Below are positions 16,701 to 24,803 of a DNA stretch of 64,000 nucleotides, piece after piece; position 1 is the first letter of the stretch; each line of letters opens with the position of its first letter. A program made the position numbers and the translations under genes. Source of the stretch: Lewinellaceae bacterium (lineage in GTDB: Bacteria; Bacteroidota; Bacteroidia; Chitinophagales; Saprospiraceae); NCBI GenBank assembly GCA_020636095.1, contig JACJYN010000007.1, positions 434,001-498,000 on the forward strand. Direction: 5' to 3'. The notes beneath the pieces were generated by a model. That model saw nothing but the letters and a program-made list of their open reading frames with translations. It did not search any database and had not been told where the DNA came from.

Positions 16701-18668
16701 ATGAAGTTATCCGTAATCATCGTCAACTACAACGTCAAATACTTTCTGGAGCAAGCCCTGCTTTCGGTGCGCCGCGCGTCGAGGGGGCTGGCAGTCGAAG
16801 TATGGGTAGTGGACAATAACTCGGTGGACGATTCGGTACCGATGGTGCAGGAGAAATTCCCGGAAGTGAAAGTCATTGCCAACAAACACAACCCCGGCTT
16901 TTCCATCGCTAACAATCAGGCCATTCGTCAGTCCTCCGGCGAGTATGTGCTTTTACTCAATCCGGACACGGTTGTCGAAGAGGACACTTTCGAAAAGTGC
17001 ATTGGCTTTATGGATGCCCATCCGGAAGCCGGCGGATTGGGCGTGCGCATGATCGACGGCAGCGGAAAATTCCTGCCGGAGTCCAAGCGGGGGTTTCCTT
17101 CGCCGTGGGTGGCTTTCTGCAAAACAGTCGGGCTTTCCCGGCTTTTCCCTGCCTCCCGCCTTTTCAACCATTACCATCTGGGATATCTGGAAGAGCACGA
17201 AGTAAATGAGGTGGAAGTGCTGGCCGGCGCTTTTATGATGCTGCGCCGCTCGGTACTCGACGAAGTCGGCCTGCTGGATGAGGCCTTTTTTATGTACGGG
17301 GAGGATATCGACCTGTCTTACCGCATTATTCAGGCGGGTTCTAAAAACTACTATTTTCCGGAGACGTCCATCATCCACTACAAAGGAGAGAGCACCAAAA
17401 AAGGCAGCCTGAATTATGTGAAGGCTTTTTATACGGCTATGATCATCTTCGCCCGCAAGCACTTCCGGGGTGAAAAGGCGCGGTTGTTTGTGCTGATGCT
17501 GCAGGGCGCCATTTATTTTAGGGCCCTGGTAACCGTTATTTCCGGATTTCTAAAAAAAGTATACCTGCCTTTGCTCGACGCTGCTCTCATTTTTGGGGGG
17601 CTGGTATTCCTCAAAAACTTCTGGGCGGTTTACCACTTCCGCGACCCCAATTATTATCATGATTCTTTTTTGTATTTCAATGCCCCCCTTTACATAACTA
17701 TCTGGCTGGCCGTGGTCTATTTCAGCGGGGGGTACGACCAGCAGTTCAGCATTCGCCGCCTGTTGCGGGGCCTGTTGGTGGGAACGGTGCTGCTGGCTGC
17801 CGTTTATGGGTTTCTGGACCTGGCATATCGCACTTCCCGGGCTTTGATTGTCCTGGGGGCGCTATGGGCCAGCATCTCTACGGTGGCGCTGCGATTCCTG
17901 CTCTATTTTATGAAGTATGGCAATTTTAATCTGGGCAGGAACAAAATAAAGAAACTGGTCATCGTCGGTTCCAGGGAGGAAAGCGAGCGGGTACAGCGGT
18001 TGCTTCACCTGGCGCAGGTGCGGAAGAACTTTATTGGCACCGTAGCCCCCTGGGCTGAGGCGGATACCCGCATATACCTCAGCCGGTTGCCGCAATTAGA
18101 CGAGGTGGTGCAAATCTATAAGATCGAAGAAGTGATCTTTTGCTCTCAGGATGTGAGAGCACAGGATATTATGAGCTGGATGGCCCGCCTCGGCCCGGCG
18201 GTTGACTACAAGATCGTTCCCCAGGAGAGCCTCAGCATCATTGGCAGCAGCTCTAAAAATACAGCGGGGGAGCTCTATACCATAGATATTCAATACAGTA
18301 TTGCTCAACCTCAAAACCGGCGCAACAAACGAATAAACGACTTCCTGGTGGCCCTTCTCTTTTTGCTCCTCTTCCCGGCCCTTTTATTTTTTATACCCCA
18401 TTCCCTGTCCTTTTTCCGGAATATCCTGAGTGTGCTGGCTGGCCGCTATTCCTGGGTTGGCTATGCGCCAACCAGCCAGGAATTTAACACCTTGCCGGTT
18501 ATCCTGCCCGGGATTCTTTCCCCCCTGGATGCCCTCCCGATAGAAAACCTGGATGAACCTACCGTTCAACGCCTGAACTTCCTGTACGCCAAAGATTATC
18601 ATGTCAACAAAGACCTGGACATCATTTGGCGGGGCTGGCAGCGAGTGGGCCGGGAGAAGGCCAGATGA
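16701..18668 (+). CDS. Family 2 glycosyltransferase fused to membrane and degenerate sugar-transferase region
   Basis: Residues 1 to about 250 form a rhamnosyltransferase-like GT2 domain: LSVIIVNYNVKYFLEQALLS, NNSVDDS, LLLNPDTVVEEDT and YGEDIDLSYRI. Several transmembrane helices follow at about 265-415. A nucleotide-binding-like domain (IKKLVIVGSREESERVQRLL) comes next, and then a C-terminal part with a hydrophobic hairpin and SVLAGRYSWVGYAPTSQEFN. This last part recalls WcaJ/PglC-type polyprenyl-phosphate sugar transferases, but the catalytic segment between the membrane hairpin and the SWVGY-like motif is missing. It probably works in surface polysaccharide synthesis at the inner membrane. 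655 residues, with an ATG at 16701. Confidence 0.8.
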   Translation: MKLSVIIVNYNVKYFLEQALLSVRRASRGLAVEVWVVDNNSVDDSVPMVQEKFPEVKVIANKHNPGFSIANNQAIRQSSGEYVLLLNPDTVVEEDTFEKCIGFMDAHPEAGGLGVRMIDGSGKFLPESKRGFPSPWVAFCKTVGLSRLFPASRLFNHYHLGYLEEHEVNEVEVLAGAFMMLRRSVLDEVGLLDEAFFMYGEDIDLSYRIIQAGSKNYYFPETSIIHYKGESTKKGSLNYVKAFYTAMIIFARKHFRGEKARLFVLMLQGAIYFRALVTVISGFLKKVYLPLLDAALIFGGLVFLKNFWAVYHFRDPNYYHDSFLYFNAPLYITIWLAVVYFSGGYDQQFSIRRLLRGLLVGTVLLAAVYGFLDLAYRTSRALIVLGALWASISTVALRFLLYFMKYGNFNLGRNKIKKLVIVGSREESERVQRLLHLAQVRKNFIGTVAPWAEADTRIYLSRLPQLDEVVQIYKIEEVIFCSQDVRAQDIMSWMARLGPAVDYKIVPQESLSIIGSSSKNTAGELYTIDIQYSIAQPQNRRNKRINDFLVALLFLLLFPALLFFIPHSLSFFRNILSVLAGRYSWVGYAPTSQEFNTLPVILPGILSPLDALPIENLDEPTVQRLNFLYAKDYHVNKDLDIIWRGWQRVGREKAR

Positions 18669-18696
18669 GCACAAACCTCCATCATCTTGCCGGTTA

Positions 18697-19074
18697 TTAC
18701 TCCTCGTTTTTACCCAGTTGCTTCTCTGCCTTTTTCTGTTGCTTATTGGCTTTTTCCTGCTGTTTTTGAGCTTTCTGTTGTTGTTTGACCGCTTTTTCCT
18801 GTTGTTTCCTGGCTTTTTCTTGTTGCTTTTGCTGTTTATTGAGCTGCCGTTCCTGTTTTTTAAGTTGTTTTTGCTGCTTGTTGAGCTGCTTTTCCTGTTT
18901 TTGAAGCTGTTTCTCTTTTTTTCTCATTTGCTTTTCCTGCTTTGCCAATTGCTTTTCCTGCATTTGCCTGGCTTCCTGTTCGGTTTTCTCCTGTTCGGTT
19001 ACAGTTTGCGCGGAAGTATTGAGCGCCAAGAGGGGCAGGCCAAAAATAGCGGCCAGTACGATTAGCTTTTTCAT
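18697..19074 (-). CDS. Secreted Gln/Lys-rich heptad coiled-coil protein
   Basis: The 125 residues start with a signal peptide (MKKLIVLAAIFGLPLLALNT, then SAQ). The rest is a single uninterrupted helix of seven-residue repeats such as EKQLNKQ, QKQLKKQ, RKQQEKA and EKQLGKN, about 13 in a row, rich in K, Q and E. Such a sequence predicts a long periplasmic or secreted coiled coil. No family function can be assigned. The opposite-strand frame encodes only a Leu/Phe-rich shadow. It stands alone between the glycosyltransferase fusion and a tandem-repeat region. Confidence 0.7.
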   Translation of the reverse strand: MKKLIVLAAIFGLPLLALNTSAQTVTEQEKTEQEARQMQEKQLAKQEKQMRKKEKQLQKQEKQLNKQQKQLKKQERQLNKQQKQQEKARKQQEKAVKQQQKAQKQQEKANKQQKKAEKQLGKNEE

Positions 19075-19219
19075 AGCGTTTGGTTTAGTTGTGCAATTGA
19101 TAAACGTAACTAATACCTAAATTAACATGCATTATCGGCAGGAACAATGAGCAAGGTCACTCCTTATTATACGGGACTGTTCGCCGTTCGCAAGTTCCTG
19201 AAAATCAAGGGGCGCTTTT

Positions 19220-19541
19220 CACAAGAGGCTACCATTCTAGCATTGGACAGCCTCGTACAACGTACACACAAGGGCTCCCATTGTATCCGTACATCGTACA
19301 CAACCCCGGCAATCTCTGTCCAACCTTAGACGGATACCCTCACAAGAGGCTACCATTCTAGCATTGGACAGCCTCGTACAACGTACACACAAGGGCTCCC
19401 ATTGTATCCGTACATCGTACACAACCCCGGCAATCTCTGTCCAACCTTAGACGGATACCCTCACAAGAGGCTACCATTCTAGCATTGGACAGCCTCGTAC
19501 AACGTACACACAAGGGCTCCCATTGTATCCGTACATCGTAC
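19220..19541. repeat. 121-bp tandem array, 2.7 copies
   Basis: Units begin CACAAGAGGCTACC at 19220, 19341 and 19462 and appear identical by eye; the third copy stops after CATCGTAC. Each unit contains GTAC-based 7-nt words (CGTACAA, CGTACAC, CGTACAT) on both sides of a GGGCTCCC centre, so each copy can fold as an imperfect hairpin. Just before it (19188-19205) is a run TTCGCCG TTCGCAA. There are no spacers, so it is not a CRISPR, and 121 is not a multiple of 3, so it is unlikely to code. Confidence 0.9.
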
Positions 19542-19645
19542 GCTCGGTAGATTATTGTTGAGAAGAAGGTAGGTGCAGAAAGAGATGGGCTATTCCGGCG
19601 GCTGGAATTAACCAGATAACCCCGCCGGAATAGCGCACTAACAAT

Positions 19646-20542
19646 CTAATCCGCCACAATGGCGAGTTTGAAATCGGGGCTCACTTCCAGGTCGTAGATA
19701 TTTCGGATTTCGTAGAAGCGCAGGTCGGCGGTTTCCTTCCAGGTATCGTCGAGGATTTTATTGTACTTGTACAACTTGCTGCCCTTGCCCATGAGCAGGG
19801 TACCGTCGGGAAGGACGGCAAAATGTTCGGCGTTGGGCAGGGTCTCGATGAGGGTCCGCGGCGCTTCATTTTTCCGGTAGAGGTTTTTCTCCATGACCTT
19901 CCAATCGTCGTAGCGGCTTTTCTGCACAAAAGCCAGGTTGCCGTTGGGCAGGCGGGTAAAGCAGTGCCCCACATTGGTAGCGATGGTCGTGATCTCGTCA
20001 TTGGTCGTATTGACAATGGAAAGGGTGCTCGGTTCCTCCTCTTTATACACGACGATCTCCTGGCTGTTGAGCCAGAAGTAGGCTTTGATACCGGTCAGAT
20101 ATTTAAAAATCGGCTTGCCATCGACCAATTGATTGACCGGAAATTGCCACAGCCGGTAGACGCTATCCCGCCCTTGCTGTTCTACCCGGATGGCCGAGAA
20201 GGTATAGTATTCCGGCATCCTTTGGGGAGCGAACTCGTTTTCCGGCGTTTCCGTCACCCGTTGTTTGGACTTCTTTTCCAGGTCGAGCCGGAACAGGTCG
20301 GTTTGGGTGTCTCCCGGCCTTTTTACCGAAATGTACAGCTCTGTATTGCTGAAAAAGGAAGGGTCTCCGTTATAGCCGTTGCGGTTGAAGTCGGTCAGGA
20401 ACCGCGGCGTTTGGAACGACAACTTGCCTTCGTCCTCCTGCTTGACATCGAAGAGATAGATGTTGGTTCGCGGGAGCTGGGCCAGGGCGCCCAGGCTTAA
20501 GCTCAGGGCTAAAAAACAAAATAAAATCTTTTTGGGCATCAT
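19646..20542 (-). CDS. Secreted TolB/WD40-like beta-propeller protein
   Basis: The 298 residues have a signal peptide (KKILFCFLALSLSLGALAQ). The body has propeller-blade-like segments: GYNGDPSFFSNTELYISVKR, TDLFRLDLEKKSKQRVTETP, EVVVYKEEE-like strands, FAVLPDGTLLMGKGSKLYKY and YDLEVSPDFKLAIVAD. This resembles the TolB/WD40-like periplasmic family of Bacteroidota. No sorting tail is visible, so it is probably periplasmic. Either of two adjacent Met codons could start it (MMPKK). The gene is divergent from the PQQ-type sugar dehydrogenase gene. Confidence 0.75.
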   Translation of the reverse strand: MMPKKILFCFLALSLSLGALAQLPRTNIYLFDVKQEDEGKLSFQTPRFLTDFNRNGYNGDPSFFSNTELYISVKRPGDTQTDLFRLDLEKKSKQRVTETPENEFAPQRMPEYYTFSAIRVEQQGRDSVYRLWQFPVNQLVDGKPIFKYLTGIKAYFWLNSQEIVVYKEEEPSTLSIVNTTNDEITTIATNVGHCFTRLPNGNLAFVQKSRYDDWKVMEKNLYRKNEAPRTLIETLPNAEHFAVLPDGTLLMGKGSKLYKYNKILDDTWKETADLRFYEIRNIYDLEVSPDFKLAIVAD

Positions 20543-20719
20543 ATTATTTGTTTAAAATCGGCTTAAAGTTACTTACTCGTAATGGCATCACCAAGGATTG
20601 TATCGTAAAGGCGTTGGCTCGTTCTATAAATTGCCTGGCTTTTGGGCAGCTGGCATTTTGCAGACAAAAAACCTTCGGAATTTCCGCCCGCCTTTTGATA
20701 TATTTCCGCCCAAAAAACG

Positions 20720-22582
20720 ATGAGACCCTTTTTATTATTTGCTTTTTCCCTTTCTGCCTGTATACTTTTTGCTCAACCCAACCTGGAATTGCAATCTTTT
20801 GCTTCGGGCTTCAGCTTTCCCGTTGATATAACGCACGCGGGAGACGAGCGCCTCTTTATTGTAGAAAAGGCGGGGCGCATTCGCATCATCGACGATAACG
20901 GAGCCACGCTGCCCCAACCCTTTCTGGATATAACGGGCAGGGTCAATGCTCAGGCCAGTGAACGGGGATTGCTGGGCCTGGCCTTCCATCCGGATTACGC
21001 CAATAATGGCTATTTCTACGTCAATTACACCAATAATAGCGGCAACACCCGAATCTCCCGGTTTAGTGTCACGGCGGACAATTCCAACCTGGCGGACCCC
21101 AATAGCGAACTCAATCTCCTGGAAGTAGGCCAGCCTTTCAGCAACCACAACGCCGGCGACCTCAACTTTGGCCCCGATGGATATCTCTATTTCGGCCTGG
21201 GTGACGGCGGGTCGGCCAACGACCCGGGCAACCGGGCGCAGAATCGCCAGATGCTGCTGGGTAAAATGTTGCGCGTCGATGTAGACAACGGCAACCCCTA
21301 CAGCATCCCGGAGGATAACCCCTTTGCATTCGATGATGCTACCCTCGACGAGATTTGGGCCATCGGCCTGCGCAATCCCTGGCGCTTCAGTTTCGACCGG
21401 CTTACCGGCGCCATGTGGATCGCCGATGTCGGGCAGGACCGGTGGGAAGAAGTCAACTATCAGGCGCCAGGTAGCGCGGGAGGGCAGAACTACGGCTGGC
21501 GTTGTTATGAAGGCGCCCAGGCCTTCAACCTGAATTCGGGCTGCTTGCCTCAGAGCGAAAATACCTTTCCAGTTCAGGTATACGCCAATAATAATAGTGT
21601 GGGTTGCTCGATAACCGGCGGTTATGTTTACCGTGGCGCGGCCTACCCGGATATGTACAGCTATTATATCTATACTGATTATTGTTCCGGGCGCTTCTGG
21701 GCACTCGTGCCTGACGGGCAGGGCGGCTGGGAAAATACCGAACTGGCTAACCTCGACAATAATCAGTTCGTTACTTTTGGGGAAGATAGAGAGGGCGAGC
21801 TATACGTCGCAGCCATTAGCGACGGTATTATTTATCGCCTTACCGCTCCCTGTGATGCACCGGCCCCACCCGTGATCAGTGGGGAAACGCTGGTTTGCAG
21901 CCCGGATCAACCGGCGGTACTGATGGCCACGGCGGCGGCGGGCGGCCATGGCTACGCCTGGTACCGAAACGGTTTGCTAGTGGCCAGGAGCAATGAACAG
22001 AGCTATTTCGCAACGGAAGCTGGTGCTTATACCGTCGCCTTTTGGGCCGATAGCCCGGAAGGTTGCAATTCCGCGCCATCAGCAGCGCTTGAGGTGAGGG
22101 GCGCTGAATTTCCAGATGAGTTGATCTCGGTTGATGGTTTTGAACTGACTGCCCCCGCCGGTTTTATCGATTACCGTTGGTTTCTGGACGGTGAGATCAT
22201 CGATGGAGCGGTGGGCAATACCTACACTGCCACCGAGAATGGCGCCTACAGCGTTGAGGTGACGAATGCGGATGGCTGTATCCGTACCTCAGCGGCCGTT
22301 ATGCTGGTGGTAAACGCCATCGGTGATATCGGAATAGAACGCCTGGTGCTGGCGCCCAACCCGTTCCGGGATGGTTTCCAGCTGGAACTCCGCACCACCG
22401 GGCCGGGCGCCTTTCGCATGTGGATGGCTCATGCCGATGGGAAGCTGATATGGGAAAAGACACTTTCGGTAGGGCGCCAACTGAAAGAATGGATCAGTAC
22501 GCCCGATCTGCCCGCCGGCGCCTACCTGTTCGGATTGGAAAAAGAAGGCAGAAGGGTAGTACAGCAAGTGGTGAAGCGATAA
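20720..22582 (+). CDS. PQQ-dependent sugar dehydrogenase-like protein with T9SS tail
   Basis: The 620 residues have a signal peptide, then a six-bladed GDH-B/sorbosone-type propeller at about 20-370: FPVDITHAGDERLFIVEKAG, GLLGLAFHPDYANNGYFYVN, HNAGDLNFGPDGYLYFGLGD and IWAIGLRNPWRFSFDRLTG. A Cys-containing linker and Ig-like regions with short repeats follow at about 375-530. A T9SS type A tail starts at VLAPNPFRDGFQLEL and ends VVQQVVKR. The family oxidises sugars with PQQ, although many Bacteroidota members have unknown substrates. The neighbouring DUF3298-like lipoprotein gene follows by 36 nt and may be co-transcribed. Confidence 0.88.
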   Translation: MRPFLLFAFSLSACILFAQPNLELQSFASGFSFPVDITHAGDERLFIVEKAGRIRIIDDNGATLPQPFLDITGRVNAQASERGLLGLAFHPDYANNGYFYVNYTNNSGNTRISRFSVTADNSNLADPNSELNLLEVGQPFSNHNAGDLNFGPDGYLYFGLGDGGSANDPGNRAQNRQMLLGKMLRVDVDNGNPYSIPEDNPFAFDDATLDEIWAIGLRNPWRFSFDRLTGAMWIADVGQDRWEEVNYQAPGSAGGQNYGWRCYEGAQAFNLNSGCLPQSENTFPVQVYANNNSVGCSITGGYVYRGAAYPDMYSYYIYTDYCSGRFWALVPDGQGGWENTELANLDNNQFVTFGEDREGELYVAAISDGIIYRLTAPCDAPAPPVISGETLVCSPDQPAVLMATAAAGGHGYAWYRNGLLVARSNEQSYFATEAGAYTVAFWADSPEGCNSAPSAALEVRGAEFPDELISVDGFELTAPAGFIDYRWFLDGEIIDGAVGNTYTATENGAYSVEVTNADGCIRTSAAVMLVVNAIGDIGIERLVLAPNPFRDGFQLELRTTGPGAFRMWMAHADGKLIWEKTLSVGRQLKEWISTPDLPAGAYLFGLEKEGRRVVQQVVKR

Positions 22583-22618
22583 GGAAACCGGGAAGTAGTA
22601 TATGTAAATTAGGATAAA

Positions 22619-23305
22619 ATGAAAAACATCAACCTGCTTTGCTGCCTGGGCCTACTCTTGCTTTCCGCCTGCCGTTCTGATGAAAAATCAACGCAGGAAA
22701 GCCGGGAAAGAGGCCCTGAATCAGCGGTTACCTTTCCAGGGCCGCAGATAACTACGATCGGTTTTAGCCGTAAGGATACCGTTATGCACTATGCTCTGGA
22801 GATCAAATATCCCGCTATTCGGGAGCACGAGGCATTCAACGCGGCAGTGCGCTCTAATCTTGAAACGGCCATCAACGAGTTTACCGCCTTTATTGAGGAT
22901 TTTGAAGGGGAGGGGCGGGTGTTGACGTCTGAATACCAGCTCATCCGGAATACCAGCCTGGTTACCAGTGTGCAGCAGCGGTACGAATGGGCCGTACCCG
23001 GTGTTTCCACCCTGCAATACCGTTTCCATAATGTTAATTACAATCCGGAAACCCGGCAATTGATCAGTTTGGGAAGTTTATTTCGGGAGGGAGTGGTGTA
23101 TCCACCCTTGCTGAAAAAAAAGCTGGTGGAAAAGATAAGCGCTCGTTTCGAGGTAACGCCTGAAATTACAGATGAAGACCTGCAAACCTTTGTTATTGGC
23201 CCGGATTATCTCGAGTTTTATAAAGTGCTGTATCCCGATGTGATGGATCCGGAACCGAAAGCCTTTCGGGTACCTTTTTCGGAATTGGAGAAGGTATTAA
23301 ATTAG
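22619..23305 (+). CDS. Lipoprotein with DUF3298 (RsiV-like) domain
   Basis: The 228 residues start with a lipoprotein signal, LLLLSACRSDEKS, with the lipobox cysteine at about 18. The mature part has AVRSNLETAINEFTAFIEDF, then YRFHNVNYNPETRQLISLGS and LEFYKVLYPDVMDPEPKAFR. These match DUF3298 / PdaC-type domains, which often end with a statement of this kind followed by a VPFSEL-like strand, as here. RsiV binds lysozyme in Bacillus; in Bacteroidota the role is not known. It is probably anchored in the outer or inner membrane facing the periplasm. Confidence 0.75.
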   Translation: MKNINLLCCLGLLLLSACRSDEKSTQESRERGPESAVTFPGPQITTIGFSRKDTVMHYALEIKYPAIREHEAFNAAVRSNLETAINEFTAFIEDFEGEGRVLTSEYQLIRNTSLVTSVQQRYEWAVPGVSTLQYRFHNVNYNPETRQLISLGSLFREGVVYPPLLKKKLVEKISARFEVTPEITDEDLQTFVIGPDYLEFYKVLYPDVMDPEPKAFRVPFSELEKVLN

Positions 23306-23331
23306 TCTTTCGGGCCAAGAGGTTTTTCGGT

Positions 23332-23781
23332 TCACCCCCTTGCCTTGTCGAGCAAACCACTCAATTTATCCGCTTCTTCTTCGGTCAGGTTGCTCAGGAT
23401 GTCATCCAGGCCCGGGTTGATGCCCTTGAGGCTCGCGAGGAGTTTTTCACCCTCCCGGCTGATGCTCACATCCACCAGGCGCTTATCGTATTCGCAGGCG
23501 TTGCGTAACACGAGCCCTTTCTGGAACAGCCGGTCGACCATTCGGGAGGTGTCCGCCATTTTGTCCAACAGCCGTTCCCGGATCACAGAGGTGCTGATGG
23601 GCTCTCCTGCTCCTTTAAGTACTCTGAGTACGTTGTATTGTTGCATGGTAATACCATAGCCCTTGAGTTCGGCTTTGATCTGCTCCTGGACCCAGTTGTT
23701 GGTATAAATAATATTTACTATTGCTTTATGCCGGGCATTGCGGAACGGTTTTGTCTGGTGTATGGCTTCCTCGATTCTCAT
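23332..23781 (-). CDS. MarR family transcriptional regulator
   Basis: The 149 residues from the ATG at 23781 give MRIEEAIHQTKPFRNARHKA. The winged-helix core is YGITMQQYNVLRVLKGAGEP, SVIRERLLDKMADTSRMVDR and LVLRNACEYDKRLVDVSISR, the usual beta wing with DxR. A C-terminal dimerisation helix follows. An upstream in-frame ATG at 23859 would add 26 residues rich in Lys and Cys and is less likely. Its target is unknown. The gene converges with the upstream lipoprotein gene (gap 26 bp). Confidence 0.9.
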   Translation of the reverse strand: MRIEEAIHQTKPFRNARHKAIVNIIYTNNWVQEQIKAELKGYGITMQQYNVLRVLKGAGEPISTSVIRERLLDKMADTSRMVDRLFQKGLVLRNACEYDKRLVDVSISREGEKLLASLKGINPGLDDILSNLTEEEADKLSGLLDKARG

Positions 23782-24004
23782 CGCGCTGTGTATGTTAATT
23801 AATTTTGTGAATATCGCTCCTAAATGGATACATTTAATGTTACTGCTTTGTTTTTTCATTGCTTCTAAATTTCTGTACGCTCAATCCAGCTTTTTTCTAC
23901 CTTTTATCCGGGAATACCCAGAAAGCATCAGTGGGATGGACTATTTGTCCGTATAAAATTCGGATTGAAGAGCAAAGAAATAAATCAAATTTGGTAGCTT
24001 TGGG

Positions 24005-24800
24005 GGAAATGTTCGCAATTCGGTGTTCGCAATTCGCACAGGGGCGCCGCCCCCCCGAACACCGAACACCGCCGTTCGCCGGTTCGCTGTTCGCAAGTTC
24101 GCAGGGTGGCCTACCGAGGCCCGGACAGCGCCGTTAGCCGGGAGGGCTACCGAAACACCGAACACCGAACACCGCCGTTCGCCGGTTCGCTGTTCGCAAG
24201 TTCGCAGGGTGGCCTACCGAGGCCCGGACAGCGCCGTTCGCCGGGAGGGCTACCGAACCCCCGAATACCGAACACCGCCGTTCGCCGGTTCGCTGTTCGC
24301 AAGTTCGCAGGGTGGCCTACCGAGGCCCGGACAGTGCCGTTCGCCGGGAGGGCTACCGAAACACCGAACACCGAACACCGCCGTTCGCCGGTTCGCTGTT
24401 CGCAAGTTCGCAGGGTGGCCTACCGAGGCCCGGACAGCGCCGTTAGCCGGGAGGGCTACCGAAACACCGAACACCGAACACCGCCGTTCGCCGGTTCGCT
24501 GTTCGCAAGTTCGCAGGGTGGCCTACCGAGGCCCGGACAGCGCCGTTCGCCGGGAGGGCTACCGAAACACCGAACACCGAACACCGCCGTTCGCCGGTTC
24601 GCTGTTCGCAAGTTCGCAGGGTGGCCTACCGAGGCCCGGACAGCGCCGTTAGCCGGGAGGGCTACCGAAACACCGAACACCGAACACCGCCGTTCGCCGG
24701 TTCGCTGTTCGCAAGTTCGCAGGGTGGCCTACCGAGGCCCGGACAGCGCCGTTAGCCGGGAGGGCTACCGAAACACCCCGAAACACACCGAAACACCGAA
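24005..24800. repeat. 103-bp tandem array, seven copies, built from TTCGC/GAACACC heptads
   Basis: The 16-nt segment GTTCGCCGGTTCGCTG recurs at 24074, 24177, 24280, 24383, 24486, 24589 and 24692, always 103 bp apart. Copies differ at a few positions, such as GCCGTTAGCC versus GCCGTTCGCC. Inside each unit, words of 7 nt such as CGAACAC, TTCGCCG, GTTCGCT and GTTCGCA keep strict register, and the GAACACC and TTCGC halves face each other. A related non-tandem segment lies at 24009-24073. It has few stops in several frames on both strands, which creates spurious open frames. It ends 10 nt before the symporter start. Confidence 0.95.
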
Positions 24801-24803
24801 AAT

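Noticed and set aside
18601..19065. Leu/Phe-rich open frame on the plus strand
   Set aside because: It is the complement of the Gln/Lys coiled-coil gene, which has a proper signal peptide.
19220..19541. CRISPR array
   Set aside because: Units are contiguous and identical with no unique spacers, and no cas genes are present.
23782..23859. Upstream start of the MarR regulator
   Set aside because: The added 26 residues are not MarR-like and cover the probable promoter region.
24005..24800. CRISPR array
   Set aside because: The 103-bp unit repeats as a whole with no variable spacers.
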